The position numbers and the translations under genes were made by a program. The notes beneath the pieces were generated by a model, which worked only from the letters and a program-made list of their open reading frames with translations, was not told where the DNA came from and made no database searches. From Siphonodentalium dalli (taxonomy: Eukaryota; Mollusca; Scaphopoda; Gadilida; Siphonodentaliidae): a stretch of DNA of 64,000 nt. Below, one piece after another: positions 1-11,973 of this stretch (positions within the stretch are counted from its first letter, which is position 1; each line of letters starts with the position of its first letter). Location of the stretch: NCBI GenBank assembly GCA_032622095.1, contig CP136066.1, forward strand, positions 201,214,978-201,278,977, written 5' to 3'.

Positions 1-1531
1 ATTTTTTTTGTAAAAATATTATTTTTATTCATTTTGAAACTAATGAAAGACAATTTTGAAACTACTGAAAGACAATGTATAATTTTTTGCTGGTATATTC
101 ATCATAAATTTGAACAAATCTTCAAGCAAACAAAATTTCAATATCCAAGAAATCTCTTACAACAGTGCCAGGAAGACCAATCGATCTAGCTCAGCACGAT
201 TGGTCTATTGTGATGTCAAATATTATTGAAATATTGCTTATAATTTACATTTACAGAAGTCAATAATTCGCATGGAGATAACTTCACCTTGTATTCGGCC
301 AAATATGTTGATGTTAGATTAGAAGGCAGAATTCCCAGATTTGTTTATTATTGGTGAACCTGGATAATTTCGGAGGTGTGCCAATCGTCTTTTGCACACA
401 CACTGTGAATACGTACCGTACTCATTCTCTCTAAATTTGCAAAAAATCCATATATATATAAATATATATACAGAGTGTGAAAACTTTGTTAGTTGCCAAA
501 TAATTGTCGACATTTTACTTAGAAAACTTGAATGCAAAAACTATGATAGGCCCCCTATTATTTTGTTTGTTTTTTTCTCTTTTTGTTGAATCTACTTTCG
601 TTATCGACATGCCGGCCTTTGTTTTGGCTGTTCTCCCAGTCGTGAGTGCCAGCCGATCGTCGTTATTCGGGTGGTTCCGATTTCCTCCGAATATAATTCC
701 ATGAGACTCCGCGCGCTGATTCGCTCCGAAAATGTGTTAGTATCTGAGAAGATTTCTTACTCTGATCGCAGTTTTCAACAATTTAATACAGGGCGAATAC
801 CGCACTAATAATATGCCACATTGGGGTTTTCTTTCTAGTTTTTTATGACCTTTCTTGTGGTATATCGGGCACAGTTCTGTCTGACATCAAATATATGCCC
901 ACCGGGAGTGAAGCTAATGACTTTAAACATTTTTATTTTGTTTTATCCTTTGGTAGTGGCCACTTTGAAGTCAATTAAGGCATTTATGACTAATGTTACT
1001 CTGTTAGATTCCACATGTTGCCACGACATTTCCCACAGCACAGACTTACACCTACACTTACATTCTACAACTGCTTACTCATGTACATAACTATAAATTT
1101 CAAAATTAATCTTTTCGAAGACTCGCGGCCTATGCTTACGTTCCTAATTTCTAAATTTGTAACACCTAACTATGTACCACGCTCCCATCTTTTACTGAAA
1201 CTACCGGTATGGGACAATCATGAAACTAAAGAATATTTTAACACTCTACGTATAACTAGTTCATTTATGATAGTGCGTGATTCTACGATACTGGTACGCA
1301 TACTCTGTCATATGTATACCTATATTTTCCAAATTTCAAAACACCAGGCATACCTCTATTATGCTCCTGTTTTTAATTTTACTGACTATGGAATTGTCCA
1401 AGTGGCGCTTCGGAATGTGTACCTAGATAATGATCACCTTTGTCCATGTTACCAAAGACAGGTTTACCCTTGTATTCTGTGGTGTCTCTTATTTGGATCC
1501 CAAGAGTAGCATGTTATCGATTAATTGCCAA
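1..1531. other. AT-rich stretch without a recognised gene
   Basis: No splice-supported exon or known domain was seen. The longest open frame is on the plus strand at 1015-1509 (164 codons). Its translation has no motif I recognise, no clear start context and no sign of exon boundaries. It is long for chance in AT-rich DNA, so it is noted but not called a gene. Confidence 0.5.
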
Positions 1532-1691
1532 AAAATAATGCTAACCACGGTCAACTTTCATATAAAATAATGCTAACCACGGTCAACTTTCGTATAAAAT
1601 AATGCTAACCACGGTCAACTTTCGTATAAAATAATGCTAACCATGGTCAACTTTCTTATAAAATAATGCTAACCACGGTCAACTTTCGTAT
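1532..1691 (+). repeat. 32-bp tandem repeat, five copies
   Basis: Five head-to-tail 32-bp units begin at 1532, 1564, 1596, 1628 and 1660. The core is AATGCTAACCACGGTCAACT with occasional single-base differences (for example CCATGG in the fourth copy). It is a short minisatellite. The 300 bases after it (1692-1997) hold nothing recognised. Confidence 0.9.
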
Positions 1692-1997
1692 AAAATTGCC
1701 CGAAACATGTTATTTATCAACATGTTGTTCGACGAAATTTTGCCTTATTATCTACAGAGAGTCTCGTAATTTTAGAGTTATCCATCTTCATCTGCAATTT
1801 GGTCAGAGACCGGCATCTCGGCGACTGTTTACTGGGCCACTATTAATTCTCGATAGGGAAAAATAATAGATTAAAAAAATTTATATCCAATAACTCAGAG
1901 CTTTGATAGGTCGGTTCCTCGACTCAAATCAAATATTTTTTACCCCCAGATTATAAATAAATAGTAATTGAGGGGCGCTTAATCGGATTATGCATCT

Positions 1998-2498
1998 TTA
2001 AAGGTACAGTTGGCCTTGGCGGTGGGTATCCTGTGAAAATATTTCCACCCGTCAAAAACCGCCACAAACAGGAAGAACATCAAAATGTAGACAGACTTTG
2101 TCCGTATACAAATAAGAAATATCGCATAAACAGTATGCTATTGTCATATTTTTTACCATTGTTATGTAAACAAACGCATAAAAAGTTACTTTTCTGGTGT
2201 TTGTTTATGTTATGGTGGTAAACATAAAGAGCGTTCTTTGTTGGTGAATTCCTGATATGGAACTTATAAAGAGCGTTTATGCCATTTGTGTGAGATTAGC
2301 CAGTAGCATTGTGCTGTCTTCTGTAACACAATCAGGCTCTTGTTTAGGTAAAATATAGTAGTCTTTATGATAACATGCTGTTTACGCGATGGTCATGGTA
2401 TATATGAACGAAACTGTATGCGTTTTAATGTTTTTCCGTTTACGGTGATTGGAACAAATATGAATATTTTCGACAACTAAGGCCTCATGTGCCTTTAA
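1998..2498 (+). mobile_element. TTAA-flanked MITE, copy 1
   Basis: A 493-bp element (2002-2494) is flanked by TTAA on both sides. It has imperfect 16-bp terminal inverted repeats beginning AGGTACAGTTGGCCTT and, read from the other end, AGGCACATGAGGCCTT. A near-identical copy occurs at 63257-63748 with the same flanks. There is no transposase ORF. TTAA target duplications are typical of piggyBac-type transposition, but the tips do not show the usual CCC start, so the superfamily is uncertain. Confidence 0.7.
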
Positions 2499-2505
2499 CC
2501 AAATT

Positions 2506-2580
2506 TTAAAGATCTAGTATTCACTAACTGTTAAAGATCTAGTATTCACTAACTGTTAAAGATCTAGTATTCACTAACTG
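2506..2580 (+). repeat. 25-bp tandem repeat, three copies
   Basis: Three identical head-to-tail copies of a 25-bp unit begin TTAAAGATCTAGTATTCACT. The following 2581-3009 contains only AT-rich sequence with a TA microsatellite near 2692-2715. Confidence 0.9.
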
Positions 2581-3009
2581 AATGACAATATTTTTTCAAG
2601 ATGGTCTATTTCTTCCAAAACAGGTTTTATAGTTTCCGGGTTATAAAATAAAAGACGAGTCAAGGACATCAGTCCGAAAACGCTTTGATCAATATATATA
2701 TATATACATATATATAGTATATACTATGTTTACATTAAGCAGCAATAATTTTAGATTTAATTTTCAAAAACAATTTACTTCTATTAAGATACATGTGTAC
2801 ATGCATTTGTGGTTGCAGATGAATCCCAATTTCAGGAATAAATCTGTTTTGTTCTGAGAGTCGCATGGCAATTTGAAAATGCGATGTCAACATGAAAGTG
2901 TCAATGACACTGTAGCTCAACATGGAAAGGGAATAATTTAATATATTACAGTCAATGGAGCGATTAGGAATGTGGAAAGTTGAATGTCTAATACTAGTTT
3001 ATAGACATG

Positions 3010-5717
3010 AAGAGAAAAGTAAAATCCAAGATGGCTGCTGACGGCCATGTTTTCGGCCGAATGACCCCAAAATGAGTCGTTCCCATCTACATGTCATTGT
3101 TAACATCAATGACAAATTTTATGACGATCAGACTAAAGGTACGACCTGTAGCCCATGCTAAAGAATTTAGTCATACAAAGAGTAAAATCCAAGATGGCTG
3201 CTGGCGGCCATGTTTTTTGGCCGATTGACCCCAAAATGACTCGTTCCCATCTACATGTCAGTATTAACATTCATGACAAATGTTATGATGATCAGACTAA
3301 AGGTACGACATGTAGCCCGTGCTAAAGAATTTAGTCATACAAAGAGTAAAATCCAAGATGGCTGCTGGCGGCCATGTTTTTTGGCCGATTGACCCCAAAA
3401 TCACTCGTTCCCATCTACATGTCAATATTAACATCCATGACAAATTTCATGATGATCATACGAACAGTGCGACCTGTGGCCCGTGCTAATGGATTGAATT
3501 TTGAAAACAAAGATGGCCACTGGCGGCCATGTTTTTTGTCTGAATGACCCCAAAATGACTCGTTCCCATTTACATTCCAATTTCAACAGCCATGAAATTT
3601 TTTATGATGATCAGACTAAAGGTACGACCTGTAGCCCGTGCTAAAGGATTTAGTCATACAAAGAGTAAAATCCAAGATGGCTGCTGGCGGCCATGTTTTT
3701 TGGCCGATTGACCCCAAAATTACTCGTTCCCATCTACATGTCGTTGTTAACATTCATGACAAATTTTATGATGATCAGACTAAAGGTACGACCTGTAGCC
3801 CGTGCTAAAGAATTTAGTCATACAAAGAGTAAAATCCAAGATGGCTGCTGGTGGCCATGTTTTTCGGCCAAATGACCCCAAAATTACTCGTTCCCATCTA
3901 CATGTCAATATTAACATCCATGACAAATTTCATGATGATCAGACGAACAGTACTAACTGTGGCCCGTGCTAATGGATTAAATTTTTAAATGCAAGATGGC
4001 TGCTGGCGGCCATGTTTTTTGTCCGAATGACCCCAAAATGACTCGTTCCCATCTACATTTCAATGTCAACATTCATGACAAAATTCATAAAGATCAGACC
4101 ATAGGTACGACCTGTAGCCCGTGCTAATAGATTGAATTTTGAAATCCAAGATGGCTGCTGGCAGGCCATGTTGTTTGTCCGAATGACCCCAAAATGACTC
4201 ATTCCCATCTACATTCCAATTTCAACAGCCATGACAAATTTCATAATGATCAGACTAAAGGTACGACCTGTAGCCCGTGCTAAAGGATTTAGTCATACAA
4301 AGAGTAAAATCCAAAATGGCTGCTGGCGGCCATGTTTTTTTGCCGAATGACCCCAAAATTACTCGTTCCCATCTACATGTCAATATTATCATCCATGACA
4401 AATTTCATGATGATCAGACAATCAGTATGACATGTGGCCCGTGCTAATGGATTAAATTTTGAAATCCAAGATGGCCACTGGCGGCCATGTTTTTTGTCCG
4501 AATGACCCCAAAATGACTCGTTTCCCATCTACATTCCAATATCAACAGCCATGACAAATTTTATGATGATCAGACTAAAGGTACGACCTGTAGCCCGTGC
4601 TAAAGGATTTAGTCATACAAAGAGTAAAATCCAAGATGGCTGCTGACGGCCATGTTTTTTGGCCGAATGACCCCAAAATGACTTGTTCCCATCTACATGT
4701 GATTATTAACATTCATGACAAATTTTATGATGATCAGACTAAAAGTAGGACCTGTAGCCCGTGCTAAAGGATTTAGTCATGCAAAGAGTAAAATCCAAGA
4801 CGGCTGCTGGCGGCCATGTTTTTTGGCCGAATGACCCCAAAATGACTCGTTCCAATCTACATGTCATTGTTAACATCCATGACAAATTTTATGATGATCA
4901 GACTAAAGGTACGACCTGTAGCCCGTGCTAAAGGATTTAGTTATACAAAGAGTAAAATCCAAGATGGCTGCTGGCGGCCATGTTTTTGGGCCGAATGACC
5001 CCAAAATGACTCGTTCCCATCTACATGTCAATATTAACATCCATCACAAATTTCATGATGATCAGACGAACAGTGCGACCTGTGGCCCGTGCTAATGGAT
5101 TGAATTTTGAAAACAAAGATGGCCACTGGCGGCCATGTTTTTTGTCCGAATGACCCCAAAATGACTCGTTCCCATCTACATGTCATTGTTAACATCCATG
5201 ACAAATTTTATGATGGTCTGACTAAAGGTACGACCTGTAGCCCGTGCTAAAGGATTTAGTCATGCAAAGAGTAAAATCCAAGATAGCTGCTGGCGGCCAT
5301 GTTTTTTGCCCGAATAACCCAAAAATGACTCGTTCCCATCTACATGTCATTGTTAACATCCATGACAAATTTTATGATGGTCTGACTAAAGGTACGACCT
5401 GTAGCCCGTGCTAAAGGATTTAGTCATGCAAAGAGTAAAATCGAAGATGGCTGCTGGCGGCCATGTTTTTTGGCCGAATGACCCCAAAATTACTCGTTCC
5501 CATCTACATGTCAATATTAACATCCATGACAAATTTCATGACGATCAGTACGGCCTGTAGCCCGTGCTAATGGATTGAATTTTGAAATCTAAGATGTCCG
5601 CTGGCAGCCATGTTTTTTTTCCGTATGACCCCAAAATGAATCATTCCGATACAAATGTTGATGTCAACAGCTATGACAAATTTCATAATGATCCGATCAA
5701 AGGTACGACCTGTAGCC
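3010..5717 (+). repeat. ~160-bp tandem satellite, about 17 monomers
   Basis: About 17 head-to-tail monomers share the landmarks AAGATGGCTGCTGGCGGCCA, GACCCCAAAATGACTCGTTC and CGACCTGTAGCCCGTGCTAA. Spacing between AAGATGGC cores is about 155-165 bp. The core is itself a partial palindrome (AAGATGGC...GGCCAT). Sequence drift is modest and a few monomers form diverged subtypes (AAGATGGCCACT). Related but more decayed monomers run in the opposite orientation at 41.3-42.6, 45.0-45.5 and 46.3-46.6 kb. Confidence 0.93.
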
Positions 5718-6732
5718 TCTATTGTTGACGCCTTACGCACACATGCACACACGCACACACGGACGACAAAGCCATGGCAATAGCTCAAACTCATTACAAT
5801 ACTGAATACAAATACAATACACTTATTGAAGTTGATGACTTATACAGGCATTGATTACACTTATACAGTTTACACAATCAGTGTTGAAATCAGACAATGA
5901 AAACTGGTAGTAGTAGTAATAATAACCTAGACACAGTAATATTCACGTGACATTGTGATTCATATTCATATGTTGAGAATGGTGTCATTGTAAATAACTT
6001 GCTGACAAATGAATTATGACTTTTATATGTGGAATATAGATATTCGAACCGAAATAGGTTGATAAGATCAGACGACTTCATGTATATGGAGTTAACTTAT
6101 ATTCGAATTCCCATTAAAATATTTTTTTGGCAAGAACACCGCTCTCAGCCTATATTGTAAACCAACTCTATATACCCGGTAAGGGAAACTATGGGCGGGT
6201 GGGTATTCAAAAAACGAGCTGTCGAGCTCAAATTCAAAATTATAGTGATCGAAGAAGTGTCAAACTTGTCAGTAGTTAGGTATGCTATTCAGGTGCGTAA
6301 AGAGATACCACAAGCTATCTTATTGGATCAGAGCTCTCGCTAGCAACCAATGAAAACATGCGATACAACCTGTAACCGGATGTAAACTAAAACACGTGAA
6401 TCGCTCGAATTTGGAAAAGGTCGTTTGTATTTTGGTAAGATTAAATATTTTAAGATTAAAGAATCATAAAAGTACCCCATTTTCGTGTCCCTTCTTAGAA
6501 CTCAGACCACTCCTTTCTGGTGCATATATAAAACTAGTTTTCTGTCAGAAACTTCAGCAACGTGCATTAGGCCAAAAAAAAAAGTGTTTTAGTTCTCGGG
6601 CAATTTTTTTTTCAAATCAATGAGGGAGGGAGGGTTTTTTTTTTTTTTTTTTTTTTTTTTCTGCGCATAGTAAGCATGGACAAAGATACCTTCCTCTGTC
6701 TAGTAATAACCAGAAATGTAGAGGGAACTGTT
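5718..6732. other. Unassigned stretch with simple repeats
   Basis: Contains a short CACACG-rich tract near 5737-5762 and a pure T run at about 6634-6660. No exon, RNA gene or transposon end was recognised. Confidence 0.5.
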
Positions 6733-7957
6733 ATGCATATTAGGGCTGGGCGATATTGGCCCCAAAAAATATCGCGATATTATGGCGACAACATCGCGAT
6801 ACACGATATTATCGCGATATTATTTTGGTATATTACAATTGGTAAGTACAATGTACAATATATGCAATATTTCATAAATAAAGTTTGCACAATACATCCC
6901 TACGTTTTATTTACGATTTGTGGGTCATGAGAGGTCGAGTAAATGTGTATTGAACAATTATCAGTAACATCACAGTATACATGTATATAATGACCACTCG
7001 TCAGCAACAATTGACAGTTTGCCGACGGAGAAATAATAACTTTGAAACAAAGGGATATAATCATATAACACGGCCCACGTGCGTTTTCGCATACATTTTT
7101 TAGAGTTATATCCCTTTGACCATAGCGCTCAACACCATGCACACATTAAGCACCGCATTCGGTTTCAAATTGCCATTTTATTAATTCGTGAGGAATTGGT
7201 TGTTTGTGAGACTATATTTATCAGTGGTAATTGGTAGTTGGTAGCACCGTGGGACTTCAATGTCCATATACGGCAGCCCTGGGAATTAGCGTCGACAATG
7301 CCACAATGGGCAGTGCCGAGGCAAAAGCCGACGTGAAAATTTGAAATGAATTTGCGTCGGCATTTTTTTAGCTGAGGAAAATAAATAGAGACAATCATGT
7401 TCAATTAGTTTGTGAATTTTACATTTGTTGAAGCGATAGCAATGCCATGATCCGTACGGCACATGTCCACAAAATCATTTTACTCGCAATTTGCACACAT
7501 TGAGACGATCAGCTAGACTAAGTGTGGTCAATATAAAATCTGACATCGTAATCCGTCTCCAAGCAACCGGTTACGGTTGATAGAGCAAGCTGCACCAACT
7601 TGAAAGGAGGTCATTGTGCCAGTCGCATGCGCGCGACATACCAATCTCACAGTGTAGCCAACTGATGCTAATAGTATCTCTTTGATGTGTCCGACGAAGC
7701 ATATCCAACTAGACAAGCACGTGCTCCGATGTTTTAAAACGTTTTCGACTGCGTATTTCCGGGAAGTTTGGGACTATTATACTTACTCTAACTTCGCTGT
7801 TTGTTGGGACCATATGATGGGTTTCAACCTACATGGAGAATATTACAACTTGGGACAGTATTACGATATTTTTATTTCAGACGATATTATTGACGATATC
7901 AAAATTAAAACCGGGTATACCCGATATATCGTCATACCGCCCAGCACTAATGCATAT
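6733..7957. mobile_element. Non-autonomous hAT-like element, 1.2 kb
   Basis: An exact 8-bp direct repeat ATGCATAT lies at 6733-6740 and 7950-7957. It brackets a 1209-bp element with inverted tips TAGGGCTGGGCGATAT at the left and TAGTGCTGGGCGGTAT read inward from the right. Subterminal sequence is rich in ATATCG and CGATAT on both sides. An 8-bp duplication with TAG(G/T)G-type ends is characteristic of hAT transposons. Internal ORFs are under 100 codons with no dimerisation or RNase H-like transposase motif, so it should depend on a transposase made elsewhere. Confidence 0.85.
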
Positions 7958-8133
7958 AAACTCATTTAATCTTATATAAAAATGACATTGTACTACCAGT
8001 GTATGACTGGGATTACCTAACATTATATAATGCAACTGAGATTAACTACTGTTATTGTTGTCTAAAAACTTATACCGCTCCATTCTAATATGCGATCCTG
8101 AATTTAGTTCTGTGCCTTTCAATTGTATAAAGT

Positions 8134-8403
8134 TACATCATCATCATCAATGTTTGGGGAGTAAGTCGCCATGACTTTTACCCCTTTCACATAATAACAT
8201 ACATGTATAGAATAACGTAAATGAATTAATTGTTTTAAAATTATCCATGACGTTTAGTCGTCCATATATCGCTCGTTATAACAGTTGTTATCGAATAACT
8301 CCTTGAATTGTTGAACCGATTCAGTGGAAACAATGTAATCTGATAAACTATTCCAGTTTGTAATCACTCTCTGGGAAAAGAAATATTTTCGCACATCATT
8401 GAC
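8134..8403 (-). pseudogene. LINE ORF2 C-terminal fragment and 3' tail
   Basis: On the minus strand 8403-8254 encodes 49 residues and a TAA stop. They include FFSQRVITNWNSLSDYIV followed by a SVQQFKELFD-type segment. The pattern 'R-V-x-x-x-W-N-S-L ... S-V-x-x-F-K' is typical of the last part of ORF2 in CR1/Jockey-like non-LTR retrotransposons. After the stop comes a short 3' UTR ending in a GATGATGATGATG tail (minus strand, about 8152-8134), as expected for a LINE 3' terminus. Upstream coding sequence is lost or frameshifted, so this is a 5'-truncated dead copy. Confidence 0.7.
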
Positions 8404-8932
8404 TATTATGTTCTTTTGTTACAATTAGTGTAAGTTAGTTCACAATGACTAATTGTAAGAAGAGCATGAGGGTCAGCTTATCATTTTCTTAATTGTAGTC
8501 ATCTACTTCATGTTGTAAGCCTGCAAGTCACTTTTTAACACATTACATGTTAGAGCTCAATGCACACTATTATTCAACACATATCTGTATCCCCCGAAAA
8601 AAAACTTCTTTTTTTTTTTTTTTCAAATTTTTTTTTTCGTAAGTTTTTTTGTCATAACATCAGGCATTGCAATAAAAAGGCCTAATGCGGCCCTTTTTAA
8701 TCAAAGCGGCGGTGCCTGAGAACCAAAACCTTTTTTTTTTTTGGCCTTATAGATGGATTTTTTTTTTAAATTGCCAAAAAGTAAATATTTTCCTACAGGT
8801 CTGCCTACCTGGATTTTTTGGCTCAAGAAAACGGAAACAGACAAGTTTTTTTTTTTTGGCCTAATGTATGTTTTAAACAAATTGAAAATCAAAACCACTT
8901 TCGGTTAGAGACTTGATTGGCGAATGGCGACG
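8404..8932. other. T-rich low-complexity stretch
   Basis: Between about 8590 and 8870 there are several T runs of 8-17 bases separated by short GGCC-containing segments (GGCCTTATAG, GGCCTAATG). It may be decayed transposon ends, but no boundary is definable. No gene seen. Confidence 0.4.
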
Positions 8933-9354
8933 TACTCTAGGGCTCCAAATAAAAGTGCAGGCCCAAATAATAGTGCAGGGGGAATTCCATTGAAAGTTAA
9001 TAAAAGTGCAGACCCAAATAATAGTGCAGGGGGAACTCTGAGCAAAACATCAACAATTATTTTTATAGTAGGTTAAGTACATGTATAGGAATCAACATAG
9101 CATGTGTCATGTGGTGTTTTATTCAATATTGAAATGTTCACATGTATGCCCTATACATGAATATGTACATGCATAAAGTTATAAGCTCACCATTTTGATA
9201 TCAGACTCATATAGAAATCTTGAGTTTGTGCTGATTTAAATTTTCATAGCCTCAAAATTAATAAACGTGCAAACACAAATAAGCACTGTGCAGAAGGGAA
9301 ATTTCCAAAGAAAATAATAAACGTGCATGCATGTTTATTTGGAGCCCAAGAGTA
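8933..9354. mobile_element. TA-flanked MITE, about 420 bp
   Basis: The two ends are inverted copies: TACTCTAGGGCTCCAAATAA at the left and TACTCTTGGGCTCCAAATAA read from the right. Both tips carry TA, which fits a Tc1/mariner-type TA duplication. Near the left end a unit with the core AATAGTGCAGGGGGAA is repeated twice. No coding capacity. A fragment of the right end (GCATGCATGTTTATTTGGA) recurs near 11375. Confidence 0.7.
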
Positions 9355-10040
9355 GGTTCCTGGTGATGATCAGGTGAAAGATGTGGCCTGTAGCCCTTAT
9401 GACTTGACAGGTGCACACAAGAACAGCTTGATGCACAGAGGTAATTTTTATACTAAGTGTTTTTTCAGTAATTAGCTCTCAGTGCCTGATGACTACTAGA
9501 CAAATCATTGATTCATGATGCTTAAATTTAAATATATCCGCCCATGTTGACATGGGTGGGGATGTTCAGGGCAATATCCAGAGGGGCAAAATAACTTATT
9601 GAAACTCAACTTGGAACTCAACTTCAATAAAAACCTCAAAAAGCCATAATAATCTTTGAACGTAAAATTAGGAAGGAAGCACACAATTGTCTTTGAACTA
9701 TTACCTCATTTACCTGCCTAATGACATCTCAATTTTTTTACATCACTATCTGGCACAAGGCCAAAAATTACTTTGATGCCAAAATTGTCACGATTCTGAC
9801 ACGAGACAACCTATTTATCTGGCTGCTGACATCACGGTTGGCGCGAGGCCAGAATTTTTTTAACTACATTTATCGCCCGTTATAGCCAACAACAACAAAA
9901 ACAAAAAAAAATCCCCAACGTTATAGCAACCAATTTATTCTGAGGTTCCAACATTGTCCCTCCATTGGGTCAACGTTATGCCAACCAATGGGTTTAGTTT
10001 CTAACGTTGGGCCAATGTTATGACAACCATCATACCATGC
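9355..10040. other. Unassigned stretch
   Basis: No gene or transposon terminus recognised. From about 9950 onward there are scattered CCAACG / CAACGTT words belonging to the repeat that follows. Confidence 0.4.
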
Positions 10041-10184
10041 GTTCTATTTATCAACGTTAGCTCAACGCTCTATAAGACTATATATGTCGTCCAAAGTTGG
10101 CCCAACGTAGGCCCAATGAGCAAAATTACGTTGGCCCAACCATTCACAGGGTGGTTCTGCCAACGTTGGCCCCACCATCATTTA
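10041..10184 (+). repeat. CAACGTTGGCC repeat, copy a
   Basis: About 140 bp rich in GTTGGCCCAACG words. A near-identical copy lies at 11830-11973. Copy a is cut at its TTA (10182-10184) by the Harbinger-like element that starts at 10185. Copy b runs through the same site uninterrupted. Confidence 0.85.
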
Positions 10185-11770
10185 GGCCAAATAAAAAAGA
10201 TAATATGTTTCCGATAACGGAGAGAAAAAATTAGGGTAGGTAGGTAGGGAAATGTTTTTTTTTTATTATTTTTTGATATTTTTTTCCAGCTGCAGAAATA
10301 TTGAACTACCTCGACCGAAATGACATAAAATGCCTACTTGTGTTGTAGGGAAAGTATTACTTGTGGAAATATACATTAACATTGAACAAGATATCAAACT
10401 TGCTGTTATTCTTAATAGTGTGTTTCAGTATTCACATACTGATTTTGGCCATAAACTCAGAGGGATGGGGCTCGGAATTTATGTCCGAAAATATTATAGA
10501 ACCTATATATTTGAATTGTTCATATGGGATATTCTGCCTGATTGTTGAAGATGTCAGTTGGGCTGAAGGGGGTCACTCACCAAATAAAAGTGCTGAAGGG
10601 TATTTTACGGTACACAGGTTTTGAAAATCTGCTGAAGGGTACACAGGGTTAGTGATCAGCACTAATGCAGTTACTTTAAGTGTGTTCCCGAAAGTCTGGC
10701 AGCCACCAGCAGTTCGTCTTCAGTTAATTTTAAATTTCCTTGCAACCTATACAAAGATCCTCTAACAGAAATCATGACAAGACACGAATATACTGTTCAG
10801 CACATTTTCAAAACCTGTGTAGCATTAGTTGGTGTCAATTATAAAAGCAAGTTTATCAAAACAAAACATTTATTTTGAACAAAATAATATATTAAAGGGG
10901 TACTGTACCCTGAATCCGGTTATTTGTAGGACTATCTCCTTGTATACTCAACAGAATATATGCAACAAATGAATGAATTTGAGGCATGTATTAATGCCAA
11001 ATACACTTATGTGCTCTATGAATGGTGCAAACAACATGGTAAGTATATTGAAAATGAATTTATGACTCCAGTCATATAAATTACCATGTTGTTTGCATCG
11101 TTCTCATAGAACACATCAGTGTATTTGGCACTAATCCATGGCTCAAATGCATTAATTTGCTGCATATATTCTCTTGAGTATAAAAGGAGATGGTCCCATA
11201 ATTGGCAGATTCAGTACCCCTTTAGATAGCACCCAGCATTTTTAAATGTGTGCAAAAGAAACATGGTGGGTGAACTGAAGCAATGAAGTGTACCAGTAAA
11301 ATGTTGTTTGAATATTAAGTGTCAAACGAAATGGAAATGTACATTTCTCATGCTGTCAAGAAAATAATAAATGGGCATGCATGTTTATTTGGAACTCATG
11401 AATATGTTCCATAAGTCCCAAACAAGGCATAATGGTAAAGCAGGCATGAGATCCACTCTCTTGAAATTAAAATTGCAAGATTCATGCCTATCAATAAACA
11501 AACCCATCACACACCTGTGGCTTTTGAGACAACTGTCACACTTCATGTCACTTATCACAGGCTTATGTTAGAAACCATGTGTTTTGCACCTAATGATTAT
11601 CAATATTTATGAGCACTGGCGGTAAAAACAGTTAAAAAAAAAAAAGTTTTTTGTTTTTTTTATAAAATTTTGACTTTTTCTCAAAATATCAATAAAAAGA
11701 TTAGGGTCGGCGGGTTATTTTTAGGGTCGGTCGATGTACGGAAACATATTATCTTTTTTATTTGGCCTTA
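10182..11770. mobile_element. Harbinger-like element with perfect 29-bp TIRs
   Basis: The 1583-bp element (10185-11767) begins GGCCAAATAAAAAAGATAAT and ends with its exact inverted complement. The match extends over 29 bases. It is flanked by a TTA duplication (10182-10184, 11768-11770). Subterminal TTAGGGTAGG / TTAGGGTCGG words also appear near both ends. The sequence CATCATTTACCATG at 11964 is a natural empty site, so the 3-bp duplication is secure. A 3-bp TTA duplication fits PIF/Harbinger transposons. No transposase or Myb-like ORF was found inside. Confidence 0.85.
10893..11224. mobile_element. Palindromic TA-flanked MITE nested in Harbinger-like element
   Basis: Ends AAGGGGTACTGTACCC and, inverted, AAGGGGTACTGAATCTGCC are flanked by TA (10893-10894, 11223-11224). 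The two halves are long inverted arms that share AATATATGCAACAAATGAAT-type sequence and ACAACATGGTAA. It is therefore a near-complete foldback of about 330 bp. A partial relative occurs at 62056-62215. Confidence 0.75.
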
Positions 11771-11829
11771 CCATGGTTATGGTTTACCCATGGTAACATG
11801 GTTAGCGTTGGCGTTAGCGTTGAGCTAAC

Positions 11830-11973
11830 GTTCGATTTATCAATGTTAGCTCAACGCTCTATAAGACTATATATGTCGTCCAAAGTTGGCCCAACGTAGG
11901 CCCAATGAGCAAAATTACGTTGGCCCAACCATTCACAGGGTGGTTCTGCCAACGTTGGCCCAACCATCATTTA
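11830..11973 (+). repeat. CAACGTTGGCC repeat, copy b (empty site)
   Basis: Second copy of the 10041-10184 repeat, reading through CATCATTTACCATG without an insertion. The stretch 11771-11829 before it holds related CCATGG / GCGTTAGCG words. Confidence 0.85.

Noticed and set aside
1015-1509. 164-codon plus-strand ORF
   Set aside because: Long, but with no recognisable domain, no exon borders and a random-looking composition. Left as an unassigned open frame.
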